64,000 nucleotides of DNA, from the NCBI RefSeq assembly GCF_026650985.1, contig NZ_CP086239.1, positions 1,364,001 through 1,428,000 on the forward strand. The letters are read 5' to 3'. The notes under the pieces are model-generated. The model did no database searches. It saw only the letters and a program-made list of their open reading frames with translations, and was not told the origin of the DNA. The position numbers and the translations under genes were made by a program. Source of the DNA: Clostridium estertheticum (GTDB lineage Bacteria; Bacillota; Clostridia; Clostridiales; Clostridiaceae). Shown here piece by piece: positions 36,536 through 44,448 of this stretch. Position 1 is the stretch's first letter. Every line of letters starts with the position of its first letter.

Positions 36536-36859
36536 CTAATATTTATTAGCCTCTGTTTCATTTGTTGTAATAATTATCTCGACCTTATTTGGCTTATATA
36601 TGTGCCAATGAAGAAGATTTTTTTCTTTTTTAGTATTTAAAAAAGTTCCTTTGCCACCAATATCAGCGCCAAGATAATAATTTATAGCCTGGACTGGACA
36701 TTCTTTAAGACAGGCAGTACACCCCCAACACTCATCGGGGTATTTTATAAAAGCTTTCGATTCACCATTTTTAAAAATAAGATTTCCCGGACAAATCATA
36801 CGACATTTACCACAACCCACACATTTTTGTAAATCTATTTTAATGCTCATAAACTTCAT
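36536..36859 (-). CDS. aprB: Adenylylsulfate reductase beta subunit, ferredoxin-like
   Basis: A 107-residue protein with two [4Fe-4S] motifs, CVGCGKCRMICPGN and CWGCTACLKECP. The YYLGADIGGKGTFL and NLLHWHIYKP segments are characteristic of AprB. It passes electrons to the flavin of AprA, where APS is reduced to sulfite and AMP. The start overlaps the end of aprA by 20 bases; an alternative ATG three codons later is equally plausible. It lacks the long C-terminal tail by which AprB of dissimilatory sulfate reducers wraps around AprA, consistent with an assimilatory role. Confidence 0.9.
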   Translation of the reverse strand: MKFMSIKIDLQKCVGCGKCRMICPGNLIFKNGESKAFIKYPDECWGCTACLKECPVQAINYYLGADIGGKGTFLNTKKEKNLLHWHIYKPNKVEIIITTNETEANKY

Positions 36860-38519
36860 CTCGCTTTACTAAGTTTCTAAAGACAACTTTAACCGTGCCT
36901 TCCTTATATATAGTATTTACATACTTAAGCAAGTTTTCGTCTTTTTCCTTGAAGTCTGCATTTTCACCATAACATTTCCAGCGTGTTTCTTTCCTTGCTA
37001 GAAGATGAACTATTAAAACTTTGCAGACGTATAGCCTATCAATAACTTCGTATATTTGCAATAGTTCTCTCATATCTTTAGCATTTAAATTATTTGAAAG
37101 AACTAAAAGTTCTTCTATTTTCTTGCTGGCAATTTGTAACCTAGATGAATTAAAAACATAATTCGTAGATATACCCCCTGCATATTCATCCATTACTTTT
37201 TGCATTGCCTCTTCAATACCATTTATAGAAAATAAGCTATCATTCTTTTCAAGAAAAGTTTCTAATAATTTTACTTTAGCAGAAATTTCTTTATCATTAA
37301 TTAGCTTGTTTTTCTTGTTTTTTATAAACTCAGTTGCAGCAATAGCTGCAATTTCACCTTCTACAAAACAACCAGTAACATATTTTTTAGGACTTCCCCC
37401 AGCAACGTCTCCAGCTGCATATAAACCAGAAATTGTTGTAGCACGCTTAGCATCTACCCAATATCCACTAGCCGCATGTCCACCTACTATATAAGGCTCT
37501 GTACCTTCTATCTCAAGGTTCTCCTTGCTAGGGCCAACTCCATCCTCAATCCACTTTAAAGTCTGAGCAGGAGCCATATTAAGGTATGCCTTATAAAGCT
37601 CTTGCTGTGCTCCACCCGAAATGCCTTTTGTTTTTAAATAACAAGGTCCGAGGCCTTTCCTATTTTCCTCTACAGTTGCAAACAATCGTGTTGTAGTTAA
37701 AGGTTTGCCATAACTTTTTACATACTCTTTCTCATCCGCATTAACTTGCTTTGCACCAATCCCCTGAGCCACCGTGCCTGTAGGTGCTATGGTATCCTTA
37801 CATCTTAGAGCAATAAATCTCATTTCAAAAGAAGTCATTTCAGCTCCTGCTCTTATACCCATAGCATATCCTGCTCCAGTATTAAAGGGAGAATACCACA
37901 TCTTATGTTTAGAAAAGCCAGGACTATTAGGTTTATAAAGACCAGATGCTCCGCCGGTAGTGCAAATTACAGCTTTTGAATAAATTATATAAAAAATATT
38001 TTCTTCTATATGAAAACCATAAGCCCCAATGACTATGTTATCTTTAATAATATAATCAATTATATTTACCTTGTTTAAAACATTTATATTTGTCTTTAAA
38101 TTAATCTCATTTGCAAGAAGGGGTTTTATGTTTTCACCGTTAATTTTAATACTTCTTTTTCCACGAGCTACATATTTACCATCCAAGTCCTTTAAAATAG
38201 TAAGACCTATACTCTCCATATTTTTTGTAACCTTATTTAAATTCTTAGCTATAGAATAAACTAAGTCTTCTCTTACTATTCCTTCTGCTTCTTTTTTAAC
38301 ATAATCTACAAAGTCTTCTGAAGTATATCCCTCATTAATATATGCATTTATTGCATTAACACCTGCCGCTAAACATCCACTTCTTTTAATATTAGCCTTA
38401 TCTGCTACAACAATATTAATATCTTCCTTCTTACTTAAGGTTAATGCTGCATAACATCCAGCGGTGCCTCCACCAACTATTAGCACATCTGTTTCTAGTA
38501 TTTTTGTTTCAAGCCTCAT
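36840..38519 (-). CDS. aprA: Adenylylsulfate reductase alpha subunit (FAD)
   Basis: A 559-residue flavoprotein of the fumarate reductase/AprA family. The FAD-binding fold is clear (VLIVGGGTAGCYAALTL at the N-terminus, GLYAAGDVAGG and KKYVTGCFVEGEIAA later), and the family segments GGHAASGYWVD and GPCYLKTKG fit AprA. It is shorter than dissimilatory AprA (about 620-660). With AprB it reduces APS directly to sulfite. It sits between cysC and aprB in an operon with the transporter and cysDN, so here it serves sulfate assimilation. AGGAGG precedes the start. Confidence 0.9.
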   Translation of the reverse strand: MRLETKILETDVLIVGGGTAGCYAALTLSKKEDINIVVADKANIKRSGCLAAGVNAINAYINEGYTSEDFVDYVKKEAEGIVREDLVYSIAKNLNKVTKNMESIGLTILKDLDGKYVARGKRSIKINGENIKPLLANEINLKTNINVLNKVNIIDYIIKDNIVIGAYGFHIEENIFYIIYSKAVICTTGGASGLYKPNSPGFSKHKMWYSPFNTGAGYAMGIRAGAEMTSFEMRFIALRCKDTIAPTGTVAQGIGAKQVNADEKEYVKSYGKPLTTTRLFATVEENRKGLGPCYLKTKGISGGAQQELYKAYLNMAPAQTLKWIEDGVGPSKENLEIEGTEPYIVGGHAASGYWVDAKRATTISGLYAAGDVAGGSPKKYVTGCFVEGEIAAIAATEFIKNKKNKLINDKEISAKVKLLETFLEKNDSLFSINGIEEAMQKVMDEYAGGISTNYVFNSSRLQIASKKIEELLVLSNNLNAKDMRELLQIYEVIDRLYVCKVLIVHLLARKETRWKCYGENADFKEKDENLLKYVNTIYKEGTVKVVFRNLVKRDEVYEH

Positions 38520-38566
38520 TATATCCTCCTAGCCAAGACATTTTAAAATAAATAACTATAAATACA

Positions 38567-39163
38567 CTAGTCTATTTTAGATACTAACTTCAAGTAGTCC
38601 AATATTTTATCTACACATTGATCTACTGTTTTCTCTTTTGTGTTTACAACAATTTCAGGATTTTCAGGTTTTTCATATGGCGCGGATATACCTGTAAATT
38701 CTTTGATTTCGCCAAGTCTAGCCTTCTTATATAAATTCTTAGGATCTCTCCTTTCACATTCCGAGAGAGGGCAATCAACAAATATTTCAATAAAATCATC
38801 GCCAAGTGTAGAACGTGCCATCTCACGATTTGCTTTTAATGGAGATATGAAGCAAGCAATTGTTATTAATCCTGAATCTACAAACAATTTTCCTATTTCG
38901 CTAATCCGCCTAATATTTTCATTTCTATCTTGCATTGAGAACCCAAGATCTGAGTTTATACCTAGGCGAATATTATCTCCATCTAATAGATAGGTTGCTT
39001 TGCCAATTTCATTTAATCTTAAATCTAAAGCATTTGCTACTGTTGACTTTCCAGAACCTGATAACCCAGTAAACCATAATAACTTAGATTTTTGTGATAA
39101 TAGATTTTCGCGTAACTTTCGAGTTACAAACGTATCATGCCAAGTAAGGTTTTCTATGCTCAT
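38567..39163 (-). CDS. cysC: Adenylylsulfate (APS) kinase
   Basis: A 198-residue P-loop kinase. The Walker A motif is WFTGLSGSGKSTVANAL (residues 31-47), followed by LLDGDNIRLGINSDLGFS and ISPLKANREMAR, and the lid segment FTGISAPYEKPENPEIVV. It makes PAPS from APS and ATP. Here APS can be reduced directly by AprAB and no PAPS reductase (CysH) is in the window, so the purpose of PAPS is not obvious. The gene follows the permease by 28 bases with a GGAGGTG site. Confidence 0.94.
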   Translation of the reverse strand: MSIENLTWHDTFVTRKLRENLLSQKSKLLWFTGLSGSGKSTVANALDLRLNEIGKATYLLDGDNIRLGINSDLGFSMQDRNENIRRISEIGKLFVDSGLITIACFISPLKANREMARSTLGDDFIEIFVDCPLSECERRDPKNLYKKARLGEIKEFTGISAPYEKPENPEIVVNTKEKTVDQCVDKILDYLKLVSKID

Positions 39164-39191
39164 TTATATTCACCTCCATTAATTTTAAAAA

Positions 39192-39986
39192 CTAAGCCCT
39201 ATCAAGGCCCCATTTATGTCTCATATTTTTCTCAAGTCTTGAAAAAACAAGTTTATCCACCACTAACCCAAGAATTATTATTACTATCATTACAGCTACA
39301 ACTTGGCTAATGTCGGCTAAGTCACGTCCTACCATAAGCACTTGGCCAAGCCCCTTTGTTGAAGATAACATCTCTCCTGCCATCAAAGCCCTCCATGCGA
39401 ATGACCAACCCTGCTTAAGTCCACTAACTATATCTGGCAGCGCCGCTGGCAAAATTACATGGGTATAAACTTTACTACCCCTTGCACCCATTGTTTTTGC
39501 AGCTCTTATATATAATGGATTTACATTTTGTATTGCATATTTAACTGATATTGCCACCGCAAATGTTGAACCAATTGCAATTACGAAAATAATTGAAATC
39601 TCACTAAGTCCAAACCAAAGAATAGCAAATGGCAACCAGCAAATACTAGGTAAAGTTTGAAGTCCTAAAATTAATGGCCCTAAATTTTCATCTAAATATT
39701 TAAATTTAGCAATTGTAAGTCCTAGAGTAACCCCTATTATTACTGATATAAAATAGCCAACTACAATTCTCTTTAAACTTGCAACAATAGCTATTCCTAT
39801 TGTGTTATCTTTTATAAGTGAAATCAAAGTACCAAAAACGTCAAAAGGTGATGGGAAAATATAAGGTTTCCAAATTCTAAAAACATCAACACCTAGTTTA
39901 TAAATCCCCTCCCATATCACTATCAGGAGTATATAGAACAGTATTTTCTTCAATATTCCAATCACCATCGTATTCTGCTTTTGCAA
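39192..39986 (-). CDS. ABC transporter permease, NitT/TauT (SsuC-like) type
   Basis: A membrane protein of up to 264 residues with about six helices and the EAA loop (AIQNVNPLYIRAAKTMGARGSKVYTHVILPAALPDI) that docks to the ATPase. Two starts are possible. TTG at 39,986 has an AGGAGG nine bases upstream but overlaps the ATPase gene by 89 bases; the ATG at 39,968 lacks a clear ribosome site. The family transports sulfonates, taurine, nitrate or sulfate. Context (apr/cys genes, no sulfonate-cleaving enzyme) points to sulfate or another oxidised sulfur anion, by inference. Confidence 0.88.
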   Translation of the reverse strand: MQKQNTMVIGILKKILFYILLIVIWEGIYKLGVDVFRIWKPYIFPSPFDVFGTLISLIKDNTIGIAIVASLKRIVVGYFISVIIGVTLGLTIAKFKYLDENLGPLILGLQTLPSICWLPFAILWFGLSEISIIFVIAIGSTFAVAISVKYAIQNVNPLYIRAAKTMGARGSKVYTHVILPAALPDIVSGLKQGWSFAWRALMAGEMLSSTKGLGQVLMVGRDLADISQVVAVMIVIIILGLVVDKLVFSRLEKNMRHKWGLDRA

Positions 39987-40746
39987 CCTTCTCCACCTCC
40001 TCTTTTAATGCTTTCATTATCTTAGATGTATAATAAGCTATATCACAACTTTCCATTTCTCTTGGCCTTGCAAGTTCTATCTTAAATTCTTGCTTTATTC
40101 TACCAGGATTAGCTGCCATAACAACAACTCTATTAGCCAAATAAACTGCTTCTTCTGCATTATGGGTAATAAAAATAATTGTTTTTTTTGTATTTACCCA
40201 AATTCGTTGTAGTTCTTGTTGCAGCATCATTTTAGTCTGGCTGTCAAGAGCTGCAAAAGGTTCATCCATTAGCAGTATTTCAGAATCAAGAGATAGTGCA
40301 CGGGCAAGAGCTACCCTTTGCTTCATTCCACCTGATAACTCATAAACATAAGAATCTTGAAATTTTGATAGATGTACCATTTTTAAATAGTGGATAGCCT
40401 TCTCATATCTATCTTCCTTTGGTATTCCAGCCATCTTCATTCCAAACTCAACATTATCTATTACCTTAAGCCATGGAAATAATGCTGCTTCTTGAAACAT
40501 TACTGTCCTATCAGGCCCCGGCCCTGTTATTTCATTACCATTAAGTAGAACAACACCTTTGGTTGCCTTTTCAAGTCCTGCTAAAATATTTAGTAAAGTT
40601 GATTTTCCACAACCAGATGGCCCTAATATACATACAAAATCGCCCTTTGTAATTTCTAAATTAAAATTTTCAAGTGTACTTGTTTTCTTATGCTTTGAAA
40701 TAAACTCCTTACTAACATCCTTAACTATAAGACTCAAACGTGTCAC
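39898..40746 (-). CDS. ABC transporter ATP-binding protein, NitT/TauT (SsuB-like) type
   Basis: A 282-residue ATPase with Walker A GPSGCGKST (near residue 42), signature LSGGMKQR, Walker B ILLMDEPFAALD and the switch histidine in IFITHNAEEA. The VMAANPGRIKQEFKIELARPRE segment is typical of the SsuB/TauB group. The last 30 residues overlap the permease gene in another frame, an unusually long overlap for this pair, so the C-terminal tail may be a late extension. It lies five bases after the binding-protein gene. Confidence 0.92.
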   Translation of the reverse strand: MTRLSLIVKDVSKEFISKHKKTSTLENFNLEITKGDFVCILGPSGCGKSTLLNILAGLEKATKGVVLLNGNEITGPGPDRTVMFQEAALFPWLKVIDNVEFGMKMAGIPKEDRYEKAIHYLKMVHLSKFQDSYVYELSGGMKQRVALARALSLDSEILLMDEPFAALDSQTKMMLQQELQRIWVNTKKTIIFITHNAEEAVYLANRVVVMAANPGRIKQEFKIELARPREMESCDIAYYTSKIMKALKEEVEKVAKAEYDGDWNIEENTVLYTPDSDMGGDL

Positions 40747-40751
40747 CTCTT

Positions 40752-41795
40752 TTATTTGATTTGAACTTGACCTTTTTCTTTTAAAACCTTATTTAAAATT
40801 GTAAGGTTAAACAAATTCTTTGTGTCTGGATTTAATCTTAAAAACCCTTCTTGAAGTGAAAACTTAACAAAATCTAAAACGGAATCCTTTTCCGGATTAT
40901 TTGTAATTGTTAATCTTTTAAAGGCAGCATCTAAAACATCTTTTTCTATTCCTTTTTTTGTTAACTCAGTAATTTGTTTATTAACTATTACCTTAGCTCT
41001 ACCCGGATTCTTATTAATATAAGTAGTAACATCTACATGAGCTTTTATAAAATTTTTAACAATTAATGGATGCTGCTTTAAAAATTCAGTTCTTACAACT
41101 ACTACAGCTGTCGTATATTTTCCTTGTCTAAATAAGTCTTTATAATCCAGGATAATGTTTGCTCCTGCTTCTTTAATAAGCCTTGATCCCCAAGGTTCAG
41201 GTACTAACGCTGCATCTATGTCCCCTTTTTTTAGTAATGATAAAATGTCAGCATTTGATGCTTGCCTTACTTCAACCGTTCCACCCTTTGTTTTATCCTT
41301 AAGTCCATTTTCAGACAATATGTTCCTAAGTGTTAAATCTTGCGTATTTCCAAACTGTGGGACTCCAATTTTTTTACCACTCAAATCTTTCAAATCCTTA
41401 ATAACCATTCCCTTTTTAGATACAAATATTGCCCCAGCATCCGTTGCACCTGCTACGATTTGAATATCCCCTTTTGATTTTGAATATCCATTGATAGCGG
41501 GACCAGGCCCAATATATGCAATATCAATAGCTTTTGCAAATAATGCTTCTACTTCTGCAGGTCCTGCATTAAATAATTTCCACACTACTTTGTTTTTCGT
41601 TCCTATAGCCTTTTGAAAACTGCCTTGCTCACGTCCTACAAGAGCTTGAGAATGGGTTATATTTGGGAAATATCCAACTCTAACATCAGCATTCCCATTT
41701 ACAACTTTTTTTGATGAACATCCTGATAATCCAGCGATAATTAAAAAGCCTGCTAGTATTACCCCAGAAATTTTAAATCCCTTTGAATTTTTCAA
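40752..41795 (-). CDS. ABC transporter substrate-binding lipoprotein, SsuA/NitT type
   Basis: Start set at TTG 41,795, which has AGGAGG six bases upstream; an ATG 19 codons earlier lacks one. The 347-residue product begins with a lipoprotein signal (SGVILAGFLIIAGLSGC), placing it on the outer face of the membrane. The mature part (VRVGYFPNITHSQALVG, DIAYIGPGPAING, GDIDAALVPEPWG) is the periplasmic-binding-protein-like fold of NitT/TauT solute receptors. First gene of the sulfate operon. The likely ligand is sulfate or an organosulfonate; the sequence does not decide. Confidence 0.88.
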   Translation of the reverse strand: MKNSKGFKISGVILAGFLIIAGLSGCSSKKVVNGNADVRVGYFPNITHSQALVGREQGSFQKAIGTKNKVVWKLFNAGPAEVEALFAKAIDIAYIGPGPAINGYSKSKGDIQIVAGATDAGAIFVSKKGMVIKDLKDLSGKKIGVPQFGNTQDLTLRNILSENGLKDKTKGGTVEVRQASNADILSLLKKGDIDAALVPEPWGSRLIKEAGANIILDYKDLFRQGKYTTAVVVVRTEFLKQHPLIVKNFIKAHVDVTTYINKNPGRAKVIVNKQITELTKKGIEKDVLDAAFKRLTITNNPEKDSVLDFVKFSLQEGFLRLNPDTKNLFNLTILNKVLKEKGQVQIK

Positions 41796-41822
41796 CGTGG
41801 GCCTCCTACTAAAATTAGTTTT

Positions 41823-41837
41823 ATTGAAATATTCAAT
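41823..41837. promoter_or_regulatory. Palindrome upstream of the sulfate operon
   Basis: attgaa-ata-ttcaat is a perfect 6+6 inverted repeat located 28-42 bases before the first gene of the sulfate operon, within the short 66-base gap after the ROK gene. It may bind a sulfur-responsive repressor. Confidence 0.35.
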
Positions 41838-41861
41838 ACTACTTATATACATTTAAAAATG

Positions 41862-43060
41862 TTAATTATAAATATCTTTAATTACTAAAGCTACGGCACC
41901 AATCGAAATTGCATTTTCTTTAAAAAATCCACCTCTACTAAAAATAATCTTTTTCATTCTATCGGGATGCAATTTTTTGAATACAGTTTTAATACACTCA
42001 TTATAAAATAGCTTTGAATTAATTATTAAAGGTCCACTTAATATAACCAATCCTGGATTTAGTAGATTAATATAATTAACCAACCCAGTTCCTAAAATTA
42101 AAGCAGCACCTATTAGTATTTCTTTAGATAAATTATCATTTCTTTCTGCTGCAATACAAATATCTTTATACTCTATATTTTCTAATTGCTTATTTATTAT
42201 AGTATTTCTTCCCTTTTTAACCTCTAAAGAAAATTTTTTTATTATTGCATTTATAGATGAATAACCCTCTATGCATCCTAAATTTCCACATTTGCACTTT
42301 TCTCCATGAACATCGACTATCATATGTCCTAAAGCATCTTCATCATCGCTTATCGTCCTCATTAACTTACTAGATAAAACTGTACCTGTTCTTATGCCTA
42401 TTCCACAATTTAAATAAGCAATATTTTCAACTCCTTTTCCAATACCATAAAAATATTCTCCAATGACAGCTGCATTTACTCCATTTTCAATAATAATAGG
42501 ATAATTTAATCTTTTCTCAAGCATTTCTTTTATAGGAACATTCGACCAACCTAGTGCACTGAAATTAACAGGACTTATCATTATCCCATTCTTTATATCT
42601 AATGGTCCTACTGTTCCAAGACCTATTCCTACCAAGTTCCTATTAGCTAATTTTAAACTTTGATTTGCTTTATTAATAATTTCATATATTTTTTTTACAG
42701 TTTCTTGCGGTGAACAAAAAATATCCATATAAAACATTTCTTTGTACAATATTTTCATTTTTAAATTAGTTATGATTACCTGAGTATAAACTCTAGATAT
42801 ATCTATTCCTATAATATAAAATTCTAATAAACTCACATCATATAAAACTGGCCGTCTTCCACCTGTAGATTGGCCTATAGCTTCCCTCACTATAATTCTT
42901 TTTCTTTCTAATAGTTCCATTGTACTATTTAATGTAGTTAATTTAATTTTTGTTAATCTGGATATTTCACTTTTGGTAATAGGTCCCTCATTTTGAAGTG
43001 AATTAAATATCTTTTTTCTTCATTACTTAAGTTCTTCAATATATTAATGTTTTCTTTCAC
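41862..43060 (-). pseudogene. ROK family repressor, frameshifted in the N-terminal DNA-binding domain
   Basis: From the ATG at 42,920 a 352-residue ROK domain is open (IGIDISRVYTQVII, GLGTVGPLD, the zinc motif CKCGNLGCIEGY). That ATG has no ribosome site, and codons upstream in the same frame encode a winged helix (GPITKSEISRLTKIKLTT) with no usable start. A GTG at 43,060 with a GAAGGG site begins VKENINILKNLSNEEK in another frame. Adding one base to the A6 run (T6 on the plus strand, 43,012-43,017) would join the two into a normal ROK repressor of about 398 residues. As read, the regulator is broken, phase-variable or affected by a sequencing error. It lies just upstream of the sulfate operon and divergent from the SGNH gene. 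Confidence 0.75.
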
Positions 43061-43164
43061 AACGTTTCCCTTCTACATAATAATAATTCTTTTAACTTTT
43101 AACTATTTTGTCAGAAGTATTTAATTATACTTTTAAATTATTCACAAAATCCAACCATACTTAT

Positions 43165-43209
43165 CCTATAGGTTAGGTGTATGTTATCATTAGTTTAATG
43201 AATTGTCAA
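43165..43209 (-). promoter_or_regulatory. ROK gene promoter with palindrome at the start site
   Basis: On the minus strand TTGACA (43,204-43,209), a 17-base spacer and TAACAT (43,181-43,186) form a good promoter. The palindrome cctatagg (43,165-43,172), with wider symmetry, lies at the likely transcription start and could be the ROK protein's own operator. Confidence 0.55.
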
Positions 43210-43435
43210 CACAATTATTGTTATTATTATCCTATATATTTTTCCATACTTTTTTCGTCTATTGAAAATATTGCTAATAAACATTTTCAAATAAAACAAT
43301 TAAAATGAAAGAATTAGATCACTTATATAAGTTTATTATTTAGTATAGAATATACCAAATAATAATGGGAATAATATATTAAATAAGTAACTTAATAAAA
43401 TTTTTAATGTTTTACGTAGTTTTAATAACTATGTA

Positions 43436-43464
43436 TTGAAATGTTTGTATTCCTATGGTATAAT
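43436..43464 (+). promoter_or_regulatory. Promoter of the SGNH hydrolase gene
   Basis: TTGAAA at 43,436-43,441, a 17-base spacer and a perfect TATAAT at 43,459-43,464, followed by a GGAGGTG ribosome site. Confidence 0.7.
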
Positions 43465-43519
43465 ATTAATATAGAATAAGTAATTTGATTTATATAATTT
43501 AGTTTTATGGAGGTGTATT

Positions 43520-44236
43520 ATGGAAGTTAAAGATAGTTACATTATAGTAGCATATGGAGATTCTATTACAAAAGGGATTATTTATGACGATAAAAAATCT
43601 AAATATGCAACTTTAAAAGAAAATTTTACAAGTATTATAGATAATAAAATAAAAGGACCTGTGTATAATGCAGGTAAATTTGGTAATACAATTATTCGTG
43701 GTGCACTTAAAATGTATAATGATGTGATTAAAAAATCACCTGATATGGTTTTAGTAGAATTTGGTGGTAATGATTGTGATTATAAATGGGATGAAATCGC
43801 TAAAAATCCTGAAATGGAATACAAACCAAACACTGATATATATACTTTTCGTGAAACATTACTTTCAATGATTGATACATTAAAAAATAATCACATAATG
43901 CCCGTACTTCTTACTTTGCCTCCACTTGATCCTTTAAAATATTTTAACTGGATTTCAAAAGAAGATTCTACTTCGGAGAAAAACATTTTACATTGGCTCG
44001 GAACAAAGGATAGACTTTTTACTTGGCATAATTCTTATAGTAAAATGATTACTCAGGTAGCTAATGAAACTGATACTGTACTTATTGATATTCGCTCAGA
44101 GTTTTTAAAACATAATGATTACACTCGCTTTTTATGTAAAGATGGAATACATCCAAACATCGAGGGCCAGTCATTAATAGCAACTGTTATATTAAACTTT
44201 CTAAAAGAAAATTATAATTTTTTATTAGAAAGTTAA
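43520..44236 (+). CDS. SGNH/GDSL-family hydrolase (esterase)
   Basis: A 238-residue protein with the four SGNH blocks: YGDSITKG (residues 11-18, catalytic Ser), NAGKFGNT (Gly), EFGGNDCDY (Asn) and DGIHPNIEGQ (Asp and His). No signal peptide or membrane segment is visible, so it is probably cytosolic. Members remove acyl groups from lipids, sugars or peptidoglycan precursors; the substrate cannot be told from sequence. It has its own promoter and terminator and stands alone opposite the ROK regulator. Confidence 0.88.
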   Translation: MEVKDSYIIVAYGDSITKGIIYDDKKSKYATLKENFTSIIDNKIKGPVYNAGKFGNTIIRGALKMYNDVIKKSPDMVLVEFGGNDCDYKWDEIAKNPEMEYKPNTDIYTFRETLLSMIDTLKNNHIMPVLLTLPPLDPLKYFNWISKEDSTSEKNILHWLGTKDRLFTWHNSYSKMITQVANETDTVLIDIRSEFLKHNDYTRFLCKDGIHPNIEGQSLIATVILNFLKENYNFLLES

Positions 44237-44252
44237 AAAAACAAATTTACTT

Positions 44253-44291
44253 GGCAACAGTCATTGAAAATTATTTTCAATGGTTGTTGCC
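44253..44291 (+). terminator. Terminator of the SGNH gene
   Basis: ggcaacagtcattgaaaa pairs with ttttcaatggttgttgcc (two wobble or mismatched positions), followed by a T-rich tail. Confidence 0.75.
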
Positions 44292-44382
44292 TTTATTGTT
44301 AAATTATAACATTCATTTATATTGGTAAATTACTTAGAAATAGTCTGTAAATTGTTATTTTTGACTCATTTTAAAATTGAAC

Positions 44383-44410
44383 TTGCAAAATTATAGAATC
44401 GTGGTACAAT
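44383..44410 (+). promoter_or_regulatory. Probable promoter of gltBD
   Basis: TTGCAA at 44,383-44,388 and TACAAT at 44,405-44,410, 16 bases apart, 39 bases before the GTG start. Confidence 0.4.
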
Positions 44411-44448
44411 TTATATAATTCGTTTTATAAATAAAAGGGGGTAATATT

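Larger units (their letters stand above)
43061..43519. other. 459-base divergent region between ROK and SGNH hydrolase genes
   Basis: No gene. It contains the ROK promoter and palindrome on the left and the SGNH promoter on the right, with AT-rich sequence between. Confidence 0.6.
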
